Origin: Saccharothrix sp. S26
GTDB taxonomy: Bacteria > Actinomycetota > Actinomycetes > Mycobacteriales > Pseudonocardiaceae
Direction of reading: 5' to 3'
Length of the DNA stretch: 64,000 bases
Assembly (NCBI RefSeq): GCF_021390395.1
Contig: NZ_JAJUWT010000005.1
Location: 248,001 to 312,000, forward strand
The notes beneath the pieces were generated by a model. It ran no database searches. It saw nothing but the letters and a program-made list of their open reading frames with translations, and had not been told where the DNA came from. Every line of letters starts with the position of its first letter. Position 1 is the first letter of the stretch. The translations under genes and the position numbers were made by a program. Of this stretch, positions 37,734 to 47,078 are shown in pieces.

Positions 37734-38906
37734 GCCCGACGTGCTCGCACCGTCCACATCGGACCCCTCCGGGACGGGCACGAGCCGACGCCGCCGGGCC
37801 AGGGTCATCGCCGTCCCCGCCGTCGCGGTCGCCACGCCCACCCCACCGCACAGCACCGCCAACGCGATCAGCACCGTCGACCCGCCACCGGCCGACCCAC
37901 CGCGCTCCACCGCCCGCCGCCGGTACTCGGTCGCCTGCGGGTGACCGGGCGACACCGCCAGCACCTCGTCGAACCCCTCCACCGCACCGTCGAAGTCCCC
38001 CGCGAAATAACGGTCCAGCGCACCCCGGTACTCACGGTCGTGCGCACCCTGCCCCGCCTCCACCCCCTTGCCCACCAACACCTCCAGCACCGTCGACGAC
38101 ACCGCCGCCAGGCCGGACGACCGCGCCTCCCCCTCGCTCACCACCCCGACGACGCGGCCCTCCACGTCCACCACCGGCCCACCGCCCATGCCCTCCGCCA
38201 CGGTGACGCCGACCTCGTAGAACGTCCGTCCCTCCCGCGTCCGCACCCCCGACACCCGCCCGTTCTCCCCGCGTGGCTCCACGCTCGGGTCATCCACCGC
38301 ACCGACGTACCCGACGGCCACCACCGGCGTGCCGTCCGGCACCCGGTCGCCCCTGATCGCCACCGACGGCAGGCCCTCCCGCGGCACCTTCAACACGGCC
38401 ACGTCACCGTCCTCCGGCGCGACGAGGTCCACCACGGTGGCGGGCGCGACGTCACGGACCGGCCCGGCACCGGTCTCCTCCACCCGCTCCACCCGGATCG
38501 ACCGGTCGATCGGCCGGTCCGCGCCCGCGCCCTCGGCCACCGCGTGCTCGACCAACTGCGCCTTGGCCGTCACCGGGTCGGCGACCCGACCCACCGCCGC
38601 CAGGTCCCGGACCGCCGCGTCGAACAACGCGCCCGCACCGCCCAGCGGTCCGGTGTGGACGCAGTGGCTCGCGGTGGCCACGTGCCCGTCCGGTCGGATC
38701 ACCGCGCCGCTGCACGTCACCCGCACGGCATAGCCCCGCTCACCGCCGAACACCTCGCCGGTCCGCTTGTCCCGCACCCAGCCGTGCCACTCCACGGTGA
38801 CGAGCACGACCGCCGGCCTGGCGACGGCGAAGGCCGGCTCCTCCGGGCTCGACGGCCCACCGAACGCCAACGGGGCCGACAGCGCCGCCGCCGGCAGAGC
38901 GCGCAT
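37716..38906 (-). CDS. Membrane-anchored trypsin-like pseudoprotease (catalytic Ser replaced by Gly)
   Basis: A 396-residue secreted trypsin-fold protein. A short signal-like N-terminus (MRALPAAALSAPLAFGG) precedes His81 in ATASHCVHTG and Asp168 in DGDVAVLKV, which keep two triad positions. The Ser motif GNSGGP is replaced by GMGGGP (residues 239-244), so the nucleophile is Gly241 and classical proteolysis is not possible. A TPR-like helical segment (YRGALDRYFAGDFDGAVEGF) and a C-terminal membrane helix (STVLIALAVLCGGVGVATAT) follow. Its ATG overlaps the upstream gene by 1 bp (TGATG). It is probably a binding or scaffold protein rather than an enzyme. The last codons come from repeat copy B. 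Confidence 0.85.
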   Translation of the reverse strand: MRALPAAALSAPLAFGGPSSPEEPAFAVARPAVVLVTVEWHGWVRDKRTGEVFGGERGYAVRVTCSGAVIRPDGHVATASHCVHTGPLGGAGALFDAAVRDLAAVGRVADPVTAKAQLVEHAVAEGAGADRPIDRSIRVERVEETGAGPVRDVAPATVVDLVAPEDGDVAVLKVPREGLPSVAIRGDRVPDGTPVVAVGYVGAVDDPSVEPRGENGRVSGVRTREGRTFYEVGVTVAEGMGGGPVVDVEGRVVGVVSEGEARSSGLAAVSSTVLEVLVGKGVEAGQGAHDREYRGALDRYFAGDFDGAVEGFDEVLAVSPGHPQATEYRRRAVERGGSAGGGSTVLIALAVLCGGVGVATATAGTAMTLARRRRLVPVPEGSDVDGASTSGPRSER

Positions 38907-39541
38907 CAGCCGTACACCCCGTAGGCGGCGGTGCGCGTCCACGTCCCCTGGAGTCCCCGCGCCGCGTTGCTCTCGACGAGCTGCGTGCCCCGGCAGTCGT
39001 AGTCGTTGACCTCGTTGATCGGGAAGTTCCCCGGCAGCGGCTGGGTCTGGAGCAGACCGCGCTGGTCGTAGAACGAGTACACGGCCTCGCTGCGGGTCCG
39101 GACGCCGTAGGTGATGACCTTGTCGGTCGCGGTCCAGGTGAACTCGCTGAACCCGTTGCCCACCAGCCGCAGCTCGTTGCCCTGGGACGTGCCGGTGAAC
39201 ACGGCGCCGTCCAACCGCTCGGTCCCGGTGCCGTCGGGCCGGAACTCGTACGCCCGGCCGCTGACCTTGAACGGGATCGGGTCCCGGTCGCGGTAGAACT
39301 TGACCGTCAGCCGCTCGTCCACCGTGCGCCACGAGCCGATCAGGCACAACGGCGTCCCGGCGGCACGCGTGGTCTCCTCCCGCGCGGTGGGTGACGGACG
39401 CTCGGCCCGCACCTCCTGCGGCGGCGGGTCGTCGGCGAGCACCGCGGCGGTCAGCCCGCCGGCCGCGAGGACCGCGCAGGCGGTGACGGCGAACAGCGCC
39501 ACGACCGCTGATCGCACCGGTAATCGGGGTGACTCGGCCAC
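38906..39541 (-). CDS. Membrane-anchored extracytoplasmic protein, hypothetical
   Basis: A 211-residue protein with a short cytoplasmic start, one membrane helix (SAVVALFAVTACAVLAAGGL) and an extracytoplasmic domain with two cysteines (LCLIGSWRTVDE and YDCRGTQLVE). The domain looks like a lipocalin- or beta-barrel-type sheet protein (LTVKFYRDRDPIPFKVSGRA, FTWTATDKVITYGV), but I cannot name the family. GTG 39541 is chosen because it precedes the helix; the open frame upstream is Arg-rich. Its stop overlaps the start of the pseudoprotease gene, so the products are very likely partners. Confidence 0.7.
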   Translation of the reverse strand: MAESPRLPVRSAVVALFAVTACAVLAAGGLTAAVLADDPPPQEVRAERPSPTAREETTRAAGTPLCLIGSWRTVDERLTVKFYRDRDPIPFKVSGRAYEFRPDGTGTERLDGAVFTGTSQGNELRLVGNGFSEFTWTATDKVITYGVRTRSEAVYSFYDQRGLLQTQPLPGNFPINEVNDYDCRGTQLVESNAARGLQGTWTRTAAYGVYG

Positions 39542-39639
39542 GACGCCATCGTATTGACCGGGCCGCCCGCGCCGCGCCCCCGCCGACCCGGAAGCTTCCG
39601 CCACCCGCGCGAGCGGCCCGCCGCCACTACCATGGACGT

Positions 39640-40092
39640 GTGATCTTCCTCAGCGTGGTCCTCACCCTGCTCGGGCTGAGCACGCTGCTCTGGCGTGACG
39701 ACGAGCTGATCGGCCTGCCGCCCGCCGTCGCCGGCGCCGGCCTCGTGGTGCTGGGCGTGGCGGCCGGCGTGCTGTGGGTCGTGCGCAGGCGACGCCGGTG
39801 GGAGCGCAACGGCGAGCCGCGCCCGGTCGGGACCGTCTTCGACCGGGCCAAGGCGCTGCCGCGGCTGCTGCGCGAGCGCAAGGCCTACGGCCTGCCCACG
39901 TCCACCCTGGCCACGTGGGCGTTCGCCGTGGTCTACCTGGTCTCCCCGATCGACCTGCTGCCGGAGCTGCTGCCGCTGATCGGCGTCACCGACGACGCGG
40001 GCGTGGCCGTGTGGCTGCTCACCAGCGTGTCCACCGTCACGGGCCAGTACCTGCGGTGGGAGCGCGAGCGCAGGGTCAAGAAGACGCCGTGA
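39640..40092 (+). CDS. YkvA-like DUF1232 membrane protein
   Basis: A 150-residue protein with two N-terminal membrane helices (VVLTLLGLSTLLWRDDE, AVAGAGLVVLGVAAGVLWVV), a basic cytoplasmic segment and a DUF1232 domain whose hallmark YLVSPIDLLPELLPLIGVTD is complete. DUF1232 is common in bacterial envelope proteins and its function is not established. GTG 39640 starts directly after a tiny ATGGACGTGTGA. It diverges from the hypothetical envelope operon and converges on the acyltransferase gene, leaving 3 bp between stops. Confidence 0.85.
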   Translation: MIFLSVVLTLLGLSTLLWRDDELIGLPPAVAGAGLVVLGVAAGVLWVVRRRRRWERNGEPRPVGTVFDRAKALPRLLRERKAYGLPTSTLATWAFAVVYLVSPIDLLPELLPLIGVTDDAGVAVWLLTSVSTVTGQYLRWERERRVKKTP

Positions 40093-40095
40093 GCG

Positions 40096-40830
40096 TCACC
40101 GGCTCCCGGGGTGCGGCAGGTCGCGCACGCCGGTGAGCAGCGTGGTCACCGCGCCCATGATCCGCGTGGTCGCCTCGTCCAGCACGGCCTTGGTCGGCTC
40201 CAGCCCGTACAGGTCGGACAGGTCGACCTCCGCGCCCGCCACCACCGACACCTTCCGCCACGGCCGGGGCAGGAACTTCCCCGGCGGCAGCAGTTCGCGG
40301 GTGCCCCACTGCGCCACCGGCACGACCGGCGTGCGGGTCGTCAGCGCCAGCCGCGCGACCCCGTTCTTGCCGCGCATCGGCCAGCCGTCGGGGTCGTTGG
40401 TGAAGGTGCCCTCGGGGTAGACGATCACGCACTCGCCCGCCTCCAGCGACGTGCGCGCGCTGTCCAGCGCCTGACCGGCCCGCACGCTCTGCCGCTCGAC
40501 CGGGATGTGCCGTCCCGACGACATGACCCACCCGATCACCGGCGCCTTCCACAGGCTCGCCTTCGCCAGGTACCGGGGCACCCGGCCGGAGGCCAGCGCG
40601 AACGCCGTCAGCGTCACCGGGTCGGCGAAGGACAGGTGGTTGGACGCGAGCAGCACCGCGCCCTCGCGCGGGATGTTCGTCCGGCCCGCCATCCGCATCC
40701 GCACGAACAACACCACCAGCGGCCACAGCAGGTCGATCGCCACGGAGTACCAGAAGCCGCGGCCCCGCCGGGGCAAACGGGTCGTCAGCGCCACCATCTG
40801 GGAGAACGTCACGCGAGGATCTTCGGTCAT
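40096..40830 (-). CDS. 1-acyl-glycerol-3-phosphate acyltransferase-family protein
   Basis: A 244-residue PlsC-family acyltransferase. Motif I is NHLSFADP (H-x4-D catalytic pair) and motif III is YPEGTFTND; an N-terminal hydrophobic anchor (AIDLLWPLVVLFVRMRMAG) holds it to the membrane. It should transfer an acyl chain to a lysophospholipid or related acceptor in phospholipid or glycolipid synthesis. ATG 40830 follows GGAGG by only 1 nt, so an alternative start a few codons downstream (GTG at VTFSQMV) is possible. It diverges from the phosphatase/kinase operon. Confidence 0.88.
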   Translation of the reverse strand: MTEDPRVTFSQMVALTTRLPRRGRGFWYSVAIDLLWPLVVLFVRMRMAGRTNIPREGAVLLASNHLSFADPVTLTAFALASGRVPRYLAKASLWKAPVIGWVMSSGRHIPVERQSVRAGQALDSARTSLEAGECVIVYPEGTFTNDPDGWPMRGKNGVARLALTTRTPVVPVAQWGTRELLPPGKFLPRPWRKVSVVAGAEVDLSDLYGLEPTKAVLDEATTRIMGAVTTLLTGVRDLPHPGSR

Positions 40831-40907
40831 GCCTCCAGGGCCTGTCACCACGCCCCACCGCACCGCCGTCGCCCCGGTCTGATCGAGTTCGACTAATCTC
40901 CTCCCCC

Positions 40908-42098
40908 GTGGCAGGGCTCCCCACACCGCGGACCGCGGTGAACCGGATCAACGTGCTCCTCGTCGAGGACGACGAGGGGGACGCCGTGCTGGTCGAAGCC
41001 CTGTTGGAAGAGGTGGAGGCGGACGTCGCCCTGCACCGGGCGCGGACCCTGCGCGAGGCCGAGGGCCTGTTGTCGAAGGCGGACTGCGTGCTGCTCGACC
41101 TGGGCCTGCCCGACACGACCGGCCTCGACGGCCTGACCAGGCTGCTGGCCAACCCCGCGCCGGTGGCGATCATCGTGCTCACCGGCCTCAACGACGAGCA
41201 CCAGGGCACCCAGGCGGTGGCCCAGGGCGCGGAGGACTACCTGGTCAAGGGCCACGTGGACGGTGTCGGCCTGGCCCGCAGCATCCGCTACGCCGTCGGC
41301 CGCAAGCGGGTCGAGGAGACCCAGCGCCAACTGCGCGACGAGCAACTGCTGGCCGCGGAGAAGACCCGCCTGGAACGCGGCCTGCTGCCCTCGCCGATCA
41401 TGCACGGCGAGGACATCGGCTGGGAGGTCAGCTACCGCCCCGGCGGCAGCCGGATGCAGCTGGGCGGCGACTTCTACGACGTGGTGCGCACCGCCGACGG
41501 CACGCTCCAACTGCTCATCGGCGACGTGTGCGGGCACGGCCCGGACGAGGCCGCGATCGGCGTGCTGCTGCGCATCGCGTGGCGGGCGCTGGTGCTGGCC
41601 GACCAGGAGCCGTCCCGGGTGCTGCGCACGTTGCACCAGATCCTGGAGCACGAGCGCCACCAGCCCGGCCTGTTCACCACGGCGTGCATGGTGACGATCT
41701 CGCCGGACCGCCGCTGGGCGCGGGTCTACCTGGCCGGGCACCCGGAGCCGATGCTGCTGGTCGGCGACCGGGTGGTGGAGCTGCCCCGCGACCGCGCCGG
41801 GCTGCCGCTGGGCGTGCTGCCGGACAGCACGTGGAGCGGCCTGGACGTGCCGTTGCCGCCGGGCTGGTCGTTGCTGCTCTACACCGACGGCCTGGTGGAG
41901 GGCCGCGTGCGGGGCGACACCGAGCGGCTGGGCTCCGAACGCCTGATCGACCTCATCGGTGAGGTCACCACGGCCCGGCCCGACTGGGCGCGCACGCCGA
42001 AGACCCTGCTCAACGAGCTGATCAGCAGGGTGAAGGAACTCAACGGCGGGGAGCTGGACGACGACATGGCCGTGCTGTTGATCTCGGAGCGCGACTGA
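40908..42098 (+). CDS. Response regulator - PP2C-type phosphatase (RsbU-like)
   Basis: A 396-residue fusion. The receiver domain (about 12-130) has VLLVEDDEGDA, the phospho-acceptor Asp in CVLLDLGLPD and the switch Thr in IIVLTG. A coiled linker leads to a SpoIIE/RsbU-type PPM phosphatase (about 165-396) with LGGDFYDVV, IGDVCGHG, LYTDGLVEG and DDDMAVLL. Phosphorylation of the receiver should control dephosphorylation of an anti-sigma antagonist elsewhere. Its stop overlaps the ATG of the histidine kinase. The GTG start lacks a clear Shine-Dalgarno; a later GTG (VNRINVLLV) is possible. Confidence 0.92.
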   Translation: MAGLPTPRTAVNRINVLLVEDDEGDAVLVEALLEEVEADVALHRARTLREAEGLLSKADCVLLDLGLPDTTGLDGLTRLLANPAPVAIIVLTGLNDEHQGTQAVAQGAEDYLVKGHVDGVGLARSIRYAVGRKRVEETQRQLRDEQLLAAEKTRLERGLLPSPIMHGEDIGWEVSYRPGGSRMQLGGDFYDVVRTADGTLQLLIGDVCGHGPDEAAIGVLLRIAWRALVLADQEPSRVLRTLHQILEHERHQPGLFTTACMVTISPDRRWARVYLAGHPEPMLLVGDRVVELPRDRAGLPLGVLPDSTWSGLDVPLPPGWSLLLYTDGLVEGRVRGDTERLGSERLIDLIGEVTTARPDWARTPKTLLNELISRVKELNGGELDDDMAVLLISERD

Positions 42099-43594
42099 TG
42101 GCCGACTACCGCACCCGCTGGCCGGCGAGCCGGCTGCTGATCGCGGCCGTCGCGATCCTGATCATCGTCTGCGGGGCGATCATCGGCAGCCTGGCCGTGT
42201 CCATGTCGGGCCTGACGGACGCGCGCAAGACGCTGCTCGACAAGGTCATCCCCGCGGGCAAGCTGGTCCGCGACCTGGACACCGCGCTGGTCGACCAGCA
42301 GAGCGGGCTGCGCGGGTACGTGCTCACCGCGAACGACGACTTCCTAACCCCTTACACCGAGGGGCGGCAGGCCCAGCGGCAGGCCGTCGACAAGGTCCGC
42401 GACCTGATCGGCCCGACGCGGCCGGACCTCGTGAGCGACCTCGACGAGCTCGACCGGCGGGCGACCGAGTGGCGCCAGACCTACGCCGAGCCCCTGGTGG
42501 CGCAGGTGCGGCAGACCGGCGAGCCGCGCTCGGCGGTGGCCGACGCCGAGCGCGGCAAGGGGCTGTTCGACCGGGTCCGGGCCGCCGCCGACGGGCTGGG
42601 CGGCAAGCTCGACCAGGCCGCCGTCGACGCGCGGCGCGAGCTGGACTCCGTGGCCCGGTCGCAGCTGTGGCTGCTGGGCGGCCTCGGCGTGCTGCTGGTG
42701 CTGATCATCGCCGGGGTGGCGGTGGTGCTGTACCGGATCGTGATCGCGCCGCTGAGCGGGCTGGCCGCGGACGTGCGGCAGGTGTCGTCGGGTGACTTCG
42801 CGCACGCGGTCGAGGCGGGCGGGCCGCGGGAGACGGTGATGCTCGGCGAGGACGTCGAGGCCATGCGCGTGCGCATCCTGTCCGACCTGGAGGACCTGCG
42901 GCGGTCGAACTCCGAGCTGGAGCAGTTCGCCTACGTCGCCTCGCACGACCTCCAGGAGCCGCTGCGCAAGGTGGCGAGCTTCTGCCAGCTGCTGGAGCGG
43001 CGCTACTCCGGCCAGCTCGACGAGCGCGGCGAGCAGTACCTGCGGTTCGCCGTGGACGGTGCGAAGCGGATGCAGGTGCTGATCAACGACCTGCTGGCGT
43101 TCTCGAGGGTGGGCAGGCTCACCCGCGAGCAGACGCTCGTGGACTGCGACGAGCTGGTCGCGCAGGTGATGGACAACTACTCCGAGGTGATCGAGCGGAC
43201 CGGCGCCACCATCGAGGTCGGCGAGCTGCCGACGGTGCGCGGCGAGGAGTCGCTGCTCGGCGGCGTGTTCGGCAACCTGATCAGCAACGCGCTGAAGTTC
43301 CACGGCGAAGATCCGCCGCACGTGCGCGTGGACGTGGAGCGGACGGGCGAATTCTGGACGTTCACGGTGAGCGACAACGGCATCGGCATCGACACCGAGT
43401 ACGCTGAGCGCATCTTCGTGATCTTCCAGCGCCTGCACCACAAGGACGACTACCCCGGCACCGGCATCGGGCTGGCCATGTGCCGGAAGATCATCGAGTA
43501 CCACGGCGGCACGATCTGGCTGGACACCAGCGGGACCGGGCCCGGCACCACCTTCAAGTTCACGCTGCCGGCAGTGAAGGACGACGAGCAATGA
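42098..43594 (+). CDS. Membrane sensor histidine kinase (CHASE3-HAMP-HisKA-HATPase)
   Basis: A 498-residue kinase. Two membrane helices ([20 protein letters not shown] near 20 and [20 protein letters not shown] near 195) flank a CHASE3-like helical sensor ([19 protein letters not shown]). A HAMP linker, HisKA with phospho-acceptor His in [15 protein letters not shown], and an ATPase domain ([26 protein letters not shown]) follow. It resembles cyanobacterial and phytochrome-like kinases paired with CheY-like regulators. It overlaps both flanking genes by 1-4 bp, making a tightly coupled three-gene phosphorelay. Confidence 0.93.
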   Translation: MADYRTRWPASRLLIAAVAILIIVCGAIIGSLAVSMSGLTDARKTLLDKVIPAGKLVRDLDTALVDQQSGLRGYVLTANDDFLTPYTEGRQAQRQAVDKVRDLIGPTRPDLVSDLDELDRRATEWRQTYAEPLVAQVRQTGEPRSAVADAERGKGLFDRVRAAADGLGGKLDQAAVDARRELDSVARSQLWLLGGLGVLLVLIIAGVAVVLYRIVIAPLSGLAADVRQVSSGDFAHAVEAGGPRETVMLGEDVEAMRVRILSDLEDLRRSNSELEQFAYVASHDLQEPLRKVASFCQLLERRYSGQLDERGEQYLRFAVDGAKRMQVLINDLLAFSRVGRLTREQTLVDCDELVAQVMDNYSEVIERTGATIEVGELPTVRGEESLLGGVFGNLISNALKFHGEDPPHVRVDVERTGEFWTFTVSDNGIGIDTEYAERIFVIFQRLHHKDDYPGTGIGLAMCRKIIEYHGGTIWLDTSGTGPGTTFKFTLPAVKDDEQ

Positions 43595-44028
43595 GCAACC
43601 CGCTGAACGTGATCGACGTCCTGCTGGTGGAAGACGACCCCGGCGACGCGTTGATGACGCAGGAGGCGTTCGAGCACCACAAGATCCGCAACCAGCTGCA
43701 CGTGGTGCGCGACGGCGTCGAGGCGCTGGAGTTCCTGCGCCGCGAGGGCCAGTACGCCGACGCGCCGCGGCCGGGGCTGATCCTGCTCGACCTGAACCTG
43801 CCGAAGATGGACGGCCGGGAGGTGCTGGCCGAGATCAAGGCGGACGAGACGCTGCGGCCGATCCCGGTGGTCGTGCTGACCACGTCGGAGGCGGAGGAGG
43901 ACATCCTGCGCAGCTACAACCTGCACGCCAACGCCTACGTCACCAAGCCGGTGGACTTCGACCGGTTCATCGAGGTCGTGCGGCAGATCGACGACTTCTT
44001 CGTCACCGTGGTGAAGCTGCCCCGCTAA
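43591..44028 (+). CDS. CheY/Rcp1-like single-domain response regulator
   Basis: A 145-residue stand-alone receiver. Acidic pocket [10 protein letters not shown], phospho-acceptor Asp in [13 protein letters not shown], switch Thr in [12 protein letters not shown] and Lys in AYVTKPVD are all present. It resembles Rcp1-type regulators that work with HisKA kinases of the SHDLQEPL class. Its ATG overlaps the kinase stop (ATGA). With no output domain it probably relays phosphate to, or competes with, the phosphatase-fused receiver two genes upstream. Confidence 0.92.
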   Translation: MSNPLNVIDVLLVEDDPGDALMTQEAFEHHKIRNQLHVVRDGVEALEFLRREGQYADAPRPGLILLDLNLPKMDGREVLAEIKADETLRPIPVVVLTTSEAEEDILRSYNLHANAYVTKPVDFDRFIEVVRQIDDFFVTVVKLPR

Positions 44029-44039
44029 GGTTGCCCGTC

Positions 44040-44795
44040 ATGGGCACGGTGATCTCGGCGGACGGCACGACGATCGGGTTCTCGCGGGTCGGCGACGGCC
44101 CCGCGGTGGTGCTGGTGGACGGCGCGTGCTGCTTCCGCGGCGGTGGGCCGATGCCCGCGGTCGCGCAGGCCCTGACCGGGTACACCGCCTACACCTACGA
44201 CCGGCGCGGCCGGGGCGAGAGCACCGACCGCGGCCCGTACGCGATCGAGCGCGAGGTGGAGGACCTGGCCGCGGTCGTGGAGGCGGCGGGCGGCACGGCG
44301 TTCGCCCACGGCTTCTCGTCGGGCGCGGTGCTGGCCCTGCACGCGGCGGCGGCCGGGGTGCCGTTGCGCGCGTTGGCGCTGCTGGAGCCGCCGCTGTCGT
44401 TCGAGGAGCCGACCGGGCCGGACCCGCGGGACGAGATCGACGCCCTGGTCGCGGCCGGTCGGCGGGGTGACGCGGTGATCCGGTTCCAGGTCGCGTGCGG
44501 CATCCCGGAGGAGTTCACCGCCGGGATCCGCGAGTCGCCCGGCTGGCCGGCGCTGGAGGCGATGGCCCACACCACCTCCTACGACCTGACCATCACCGGC
44601 ACCGTCCCGGACCTGGCCTCGGTCACCGCGCCGACGCTCGTGCTGGACAGCGAGGGCAGCGACGAGCGCCTGCGCGGCTGGGCCGACGGCGTGGCCGGGC
44701 ACCTGCCGAACGCGCGCCGCCGGACGCTGGCCGGCGACTGGCACGGCGTCGCGCCCGACGTGCTCGCCGCCGCCCTGGCCGAGCACTTCCGCTGA
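44040..44795 (+). CDS. Alpha/beta hydrolase
   Basis: A 251-residue alpha/beta-fold hydrolase. The oxyanion region is VVLVDGACCF, the nucleophile elbow AHGFSSGAVLAL, the acid in TLVLDSEGSDER and the His near AGDWHGVAP. Family members are small esterases, lactonases or proline-iminopeptidase relatives; the substrate is not readable. ATG 44040 is chosen over TTG 44031. It follows the response regulator after 11 bp, so it could be co-transcribed with the phosphorelay, and converges with the metallo-hydrolase gene. Confidence 0.85.
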   Translation: MGTVISADGTTIGFSRVGDGPAVVLVDGACCFRGGGPMPAVAQALTGYTAYTYDRRGRGESTDRGPYAIEREVEDLAAVVEAAGGTAFAHGFSSGAVLALHAAAAGVPLRALALLEPPLSFEEPTGPDPRDEIDALVAAGRRGDAVIRFQVACGIPEEFTAGIRESPGWPALEAMAHTTSYDLTITGTVPDLASVTAPTLVLDSEGSDERLRGWADGVAGHLPNARRRTLAGDWHGVAPDVLAAALAEHFR

Positions 44796-44804
44796 CCTGG
44801 CGTC

Positions 44805-45803
44805 TCAGCCGATCGAGTACCGCACCGCGCCGTCCTCGGACTCGGCGGTGAGCAGGCCCCGGTGCACCAGCACGTCGAGGTGCGCGGCCGTCTCGCCGGT
44901 GGCCAGCACCTGGTTGAACAGGTCGAGGTCGGCGAACGACCGGTTGCGCCGCGTCCAGCCGAGCTTGCGCGCGGTCTCGAAAGCGGTGCCGGTGCCCGCC
45001 CGCACGGCGTCCAGCGTGGCCGTGAGGCGGTCTTCGTGGTGGGCGAGCAGCTCGTCCACCCGGGCGTGGCTGGACTCCGTGACGGGGCCGTGAGCGGGCA
45101 GCAGGCGCAGGTCGGGGAAGTCGCGGACGAGGCGCAGCGAGTCGAGGTAGTCGCCCAGCGGCAACGCGGGCCGGGCGGGCTCGAAGCCGATCGACGGGGT
45201 GATGTGCGGCAGCACGTGGTCGCCCGCGAACAGCAGCGACGAGTCGACGTCCACGAAGACGACGTGTCCGCGCGTGTGACCGGGGGTCGGCAGCACCTTC
45301 AGCACCCGCTTGTCCAGGGCCAGGTCGCTCTCGTGGAGCCACTCGTCGGGCTCCTCGTAGTCGCGCAGCTCCGCCTCGGCGACCGACTCCACCACGGCAC
45401 GCCACCGCTCGGCCAGGTGCGGCGCGCCCCACGCGGCCAGGTCGCGGAAACCGTCACGGGCACGGCCGATGACCTTGGCCAGCGACGGCTGCTCCCCCGC
45501 GCCCAACGCGATCTTGGTGCCGAAGCGGCGGCGCAGCGCCACGGCCATCGTGTAGTGGTCGCGGTGCACGTGGGTGACCAGGAAGCGGCGCACGTCCTCG
45601 AAGCCGTACCCGAGCGCGCCCAACGCCGACTCCAGCGCCGTCTCGCCCGCGTCCAGCGCCCAGCCGGAGTCGATCAGGACGAGCCCGTCACCGTCCTCGA
45701 TCGCGTAGACGTTGACGGTGTGCAGGCCGTCGTTGGGCAGGGGCAGCGGGATGCGGTGCACGCCGGGCGCGACCTCGAAGACTCCGGGTTCGGTCCACTC
45801 CAT
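44805..45803 (-). CDS. MBL-fold metallo-hydrolase
   Basis: A 332-residue metallo-beta-lactamase-fold protein. The zinc-binding signature is THVHRDH, with further ligands in PTPGHTRGH, FAGDHVLPH and LPAHGPV. The C-terminal about 80 residues form a helical winged-helix-like extension (LDLFNQVLATGETAAHLDVL) seen in LACTB2/hydrolase relatives acting on thioesters or nucleic acids. It is probably a general thioesterase or lactonase; the exact reaction is unknown. The gene is separated by 9 bp from the mannosyltransferase operon upstream, so read-through co-transcription is possible. Confidence 0.88.
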   Translation of the reverse strand: MEWTEPGVFEVAPGVHRIPLPLPNDGLHTVNVYAIEDGDGLVLIDSGWALDAGETALESALGALGYGFEDVRRFLVTHVHRDHYTMAVALRRRFGTKIALGAGEQPSLAKVIGRARDGFRDLAAWGAPHLAERWRAVVESVAEAELRDYEEPDEWLHESDLALDKRVLKVLPTPGHTRGHVVFVDVDSSLLFAGDHVLPHITPSIGFEPARPALPLGDYLDSLRLVRDFPDLRLLPAHGPVTESSHARVDELLAHHEDRLTATLDAVRAGTGTAFETARKLGWTRRNRSFADLDLFNQVLATGETAAHLDVLVHRGLLTAESEDGAVRYSIG

Positions 45804-45812
45804 CCCCGGATA

Positions 45813-47078
45813 CTACTTGCCGGTAACCTCGGCTTGGCCGGTCAGTGCTTCCCGGGCCGGGGCCCGCCGTGCCGCCGCCTTGAGCACGAACGGGACCACG
45901 ACCAGCGTGAGCAGCGCCAACGCCGGGTAGGCCCACCCGATCGCGGACAGCCAACCCGGCCTGGGGATGGTCCAGATCGTGGGCTGCCGGTCGAGCTGGA
46001 AAGCGATCACGTCCCAGAACATGACCGGGCACCACAGCACCAGCAGCACGCCCTTGGCCCACCGCGCGATCGGGGTGTGCACGAGCCAGATCAGCAGCGG
46101 CGCGACCCACACCCAGTGGTGGTCCCACGAGATCGGCGACAGCAGCAGCCCCAGCACCTGCACGACCAGCACGCCGATCAGCACGTCGCCCGCCCGCACC
46201 GCCGCGCGCAGCGCGAAGCCCGCCAGCACGACCGAGACCACCACCGCGAGCACCCACGGCCACGTCATCTCGACGTCGTAGCCCAGCGTTCGCGACAACG
46301 CGCCCCGCAACGACTGGTTGTGCGCGGTCGCGATCGGACCGACCCGGCTCGCGTCACCCATGAGCCCGAACCAGTAGTGCTTGGCCTGCGCCGGGTCCAC
46401 GAGGAACCCCAGGCCGACGCTCGCCACGAACGCGACCACCGACCACACCGCCGCCGCGAACCGCCGCGTGGCCAGGTAGTACAGCCCGGAGATCGCGGGC
46501 ACGAGCTTCACACCCGCCGCCAACCCGATGCCGACGCCCGCGAGCCGCGAGTCCCGGGCCGTCATCGCGCCCAGCACCACCGCCGCGAGCAGCAGGTTGA
46601 CCTGCCCGAAGTCGAACGTGTGCACCACCGGCTGCAACCACAGCAGCACGGCGGTCCACAACAGCGCCCGACGCCGCCACAGCGCCGCGTCCGCCGTCCA
46701 GCCCTCGCCCGCCACCAAGCGCAGGGCGACCCGCACCATCCAGTACAGGCACAGCCCGGACAGCAGCCGCAGCGCCCACTGCGCGGCGACCCACGGCAGC
46801 CACGTCATCGGCAGGAACACCAGCGCGCCGAACGGCGGGTAGGTGAACGGCAGCGGGAAGTCGGGCGGCGAGTTCGGCGAGGTGACGTCGTAGAGGTCGC
46901 CGGAGAGCACGTGCGGCGCGAGCGCCCAGTACACGTACAGGTCGATCGTCTCGTTGCCGAACCCCGTGACGATGGTCCAGGTGCGGCCCAGCACGGAGGC
47001 CACCAGCAGCACCGGCGCGGCGGCGAGCAGCCACCGCTCCGCGTTCACCAGCGGGCGCGAGGACGGTTCAGCGGACAC
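45813..47078 (-). CDS. GT87-family (DUF2029) polyprenol-phosphate-mannose-dependent mannosyltransferase
   Basis: A 421-residue integral membrane GT-C glycosyltransferase with about ten helices. The catalytic-loop acid lies in TIDLYVYWALAPHVLSGD near the first periplasmic loop; TFDFGQVNLLLAAVVLGA and ISWDHHWVWVAPLL are GT87 family blocks. It should add mannose from polyprenyl-phosphate-mannose to a lipid-linked glycan (PimE/MptC-like). Its GTG lies inside the 3' end of the paralogous upstream gene (11-bp overlap). The two are tandem duplicates, sharing RALSRTLGYDVEMTWPWVLA-type blocks. Confidence 0.88.
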   Translation of the reverse strand: MSAEPSSRPLVNAERWLLAAAPVLLVASVLGRTWTIVTGFGNETIDLYVYWALAPHVLSGDLYDVTSPNSPPDFPLPFTYPPFGALVFLPMTWLPWVAAQWALRLLSGLCLYWMVRVALRLVAGEGWTADAALWRRRALLWTAVLLWLQPVVHTFDFGQVNLLLAAVVLGAMTARDSRLAGVGIGLAAGVKLVPAISGLYYLATRRFAAAVWSVVAFVASVGLGFLVDPAQAKHYWFGLMGDASRVGPIATAHNQSLRGALSRTLGYDVEMTWPWVLAVVVSVVLAGFALRAAVRAGDVLIGVLVVQVLGLLLSPISWDHHWVWVAPLLIWLVHTPIARWAKGVLLVLWCPVMFWDVIAFQLDRQPTIWTIPRPGWLSAIGWAYPALALLTLVVVPFVLKAAARRAPAREALTGQAEVTGK

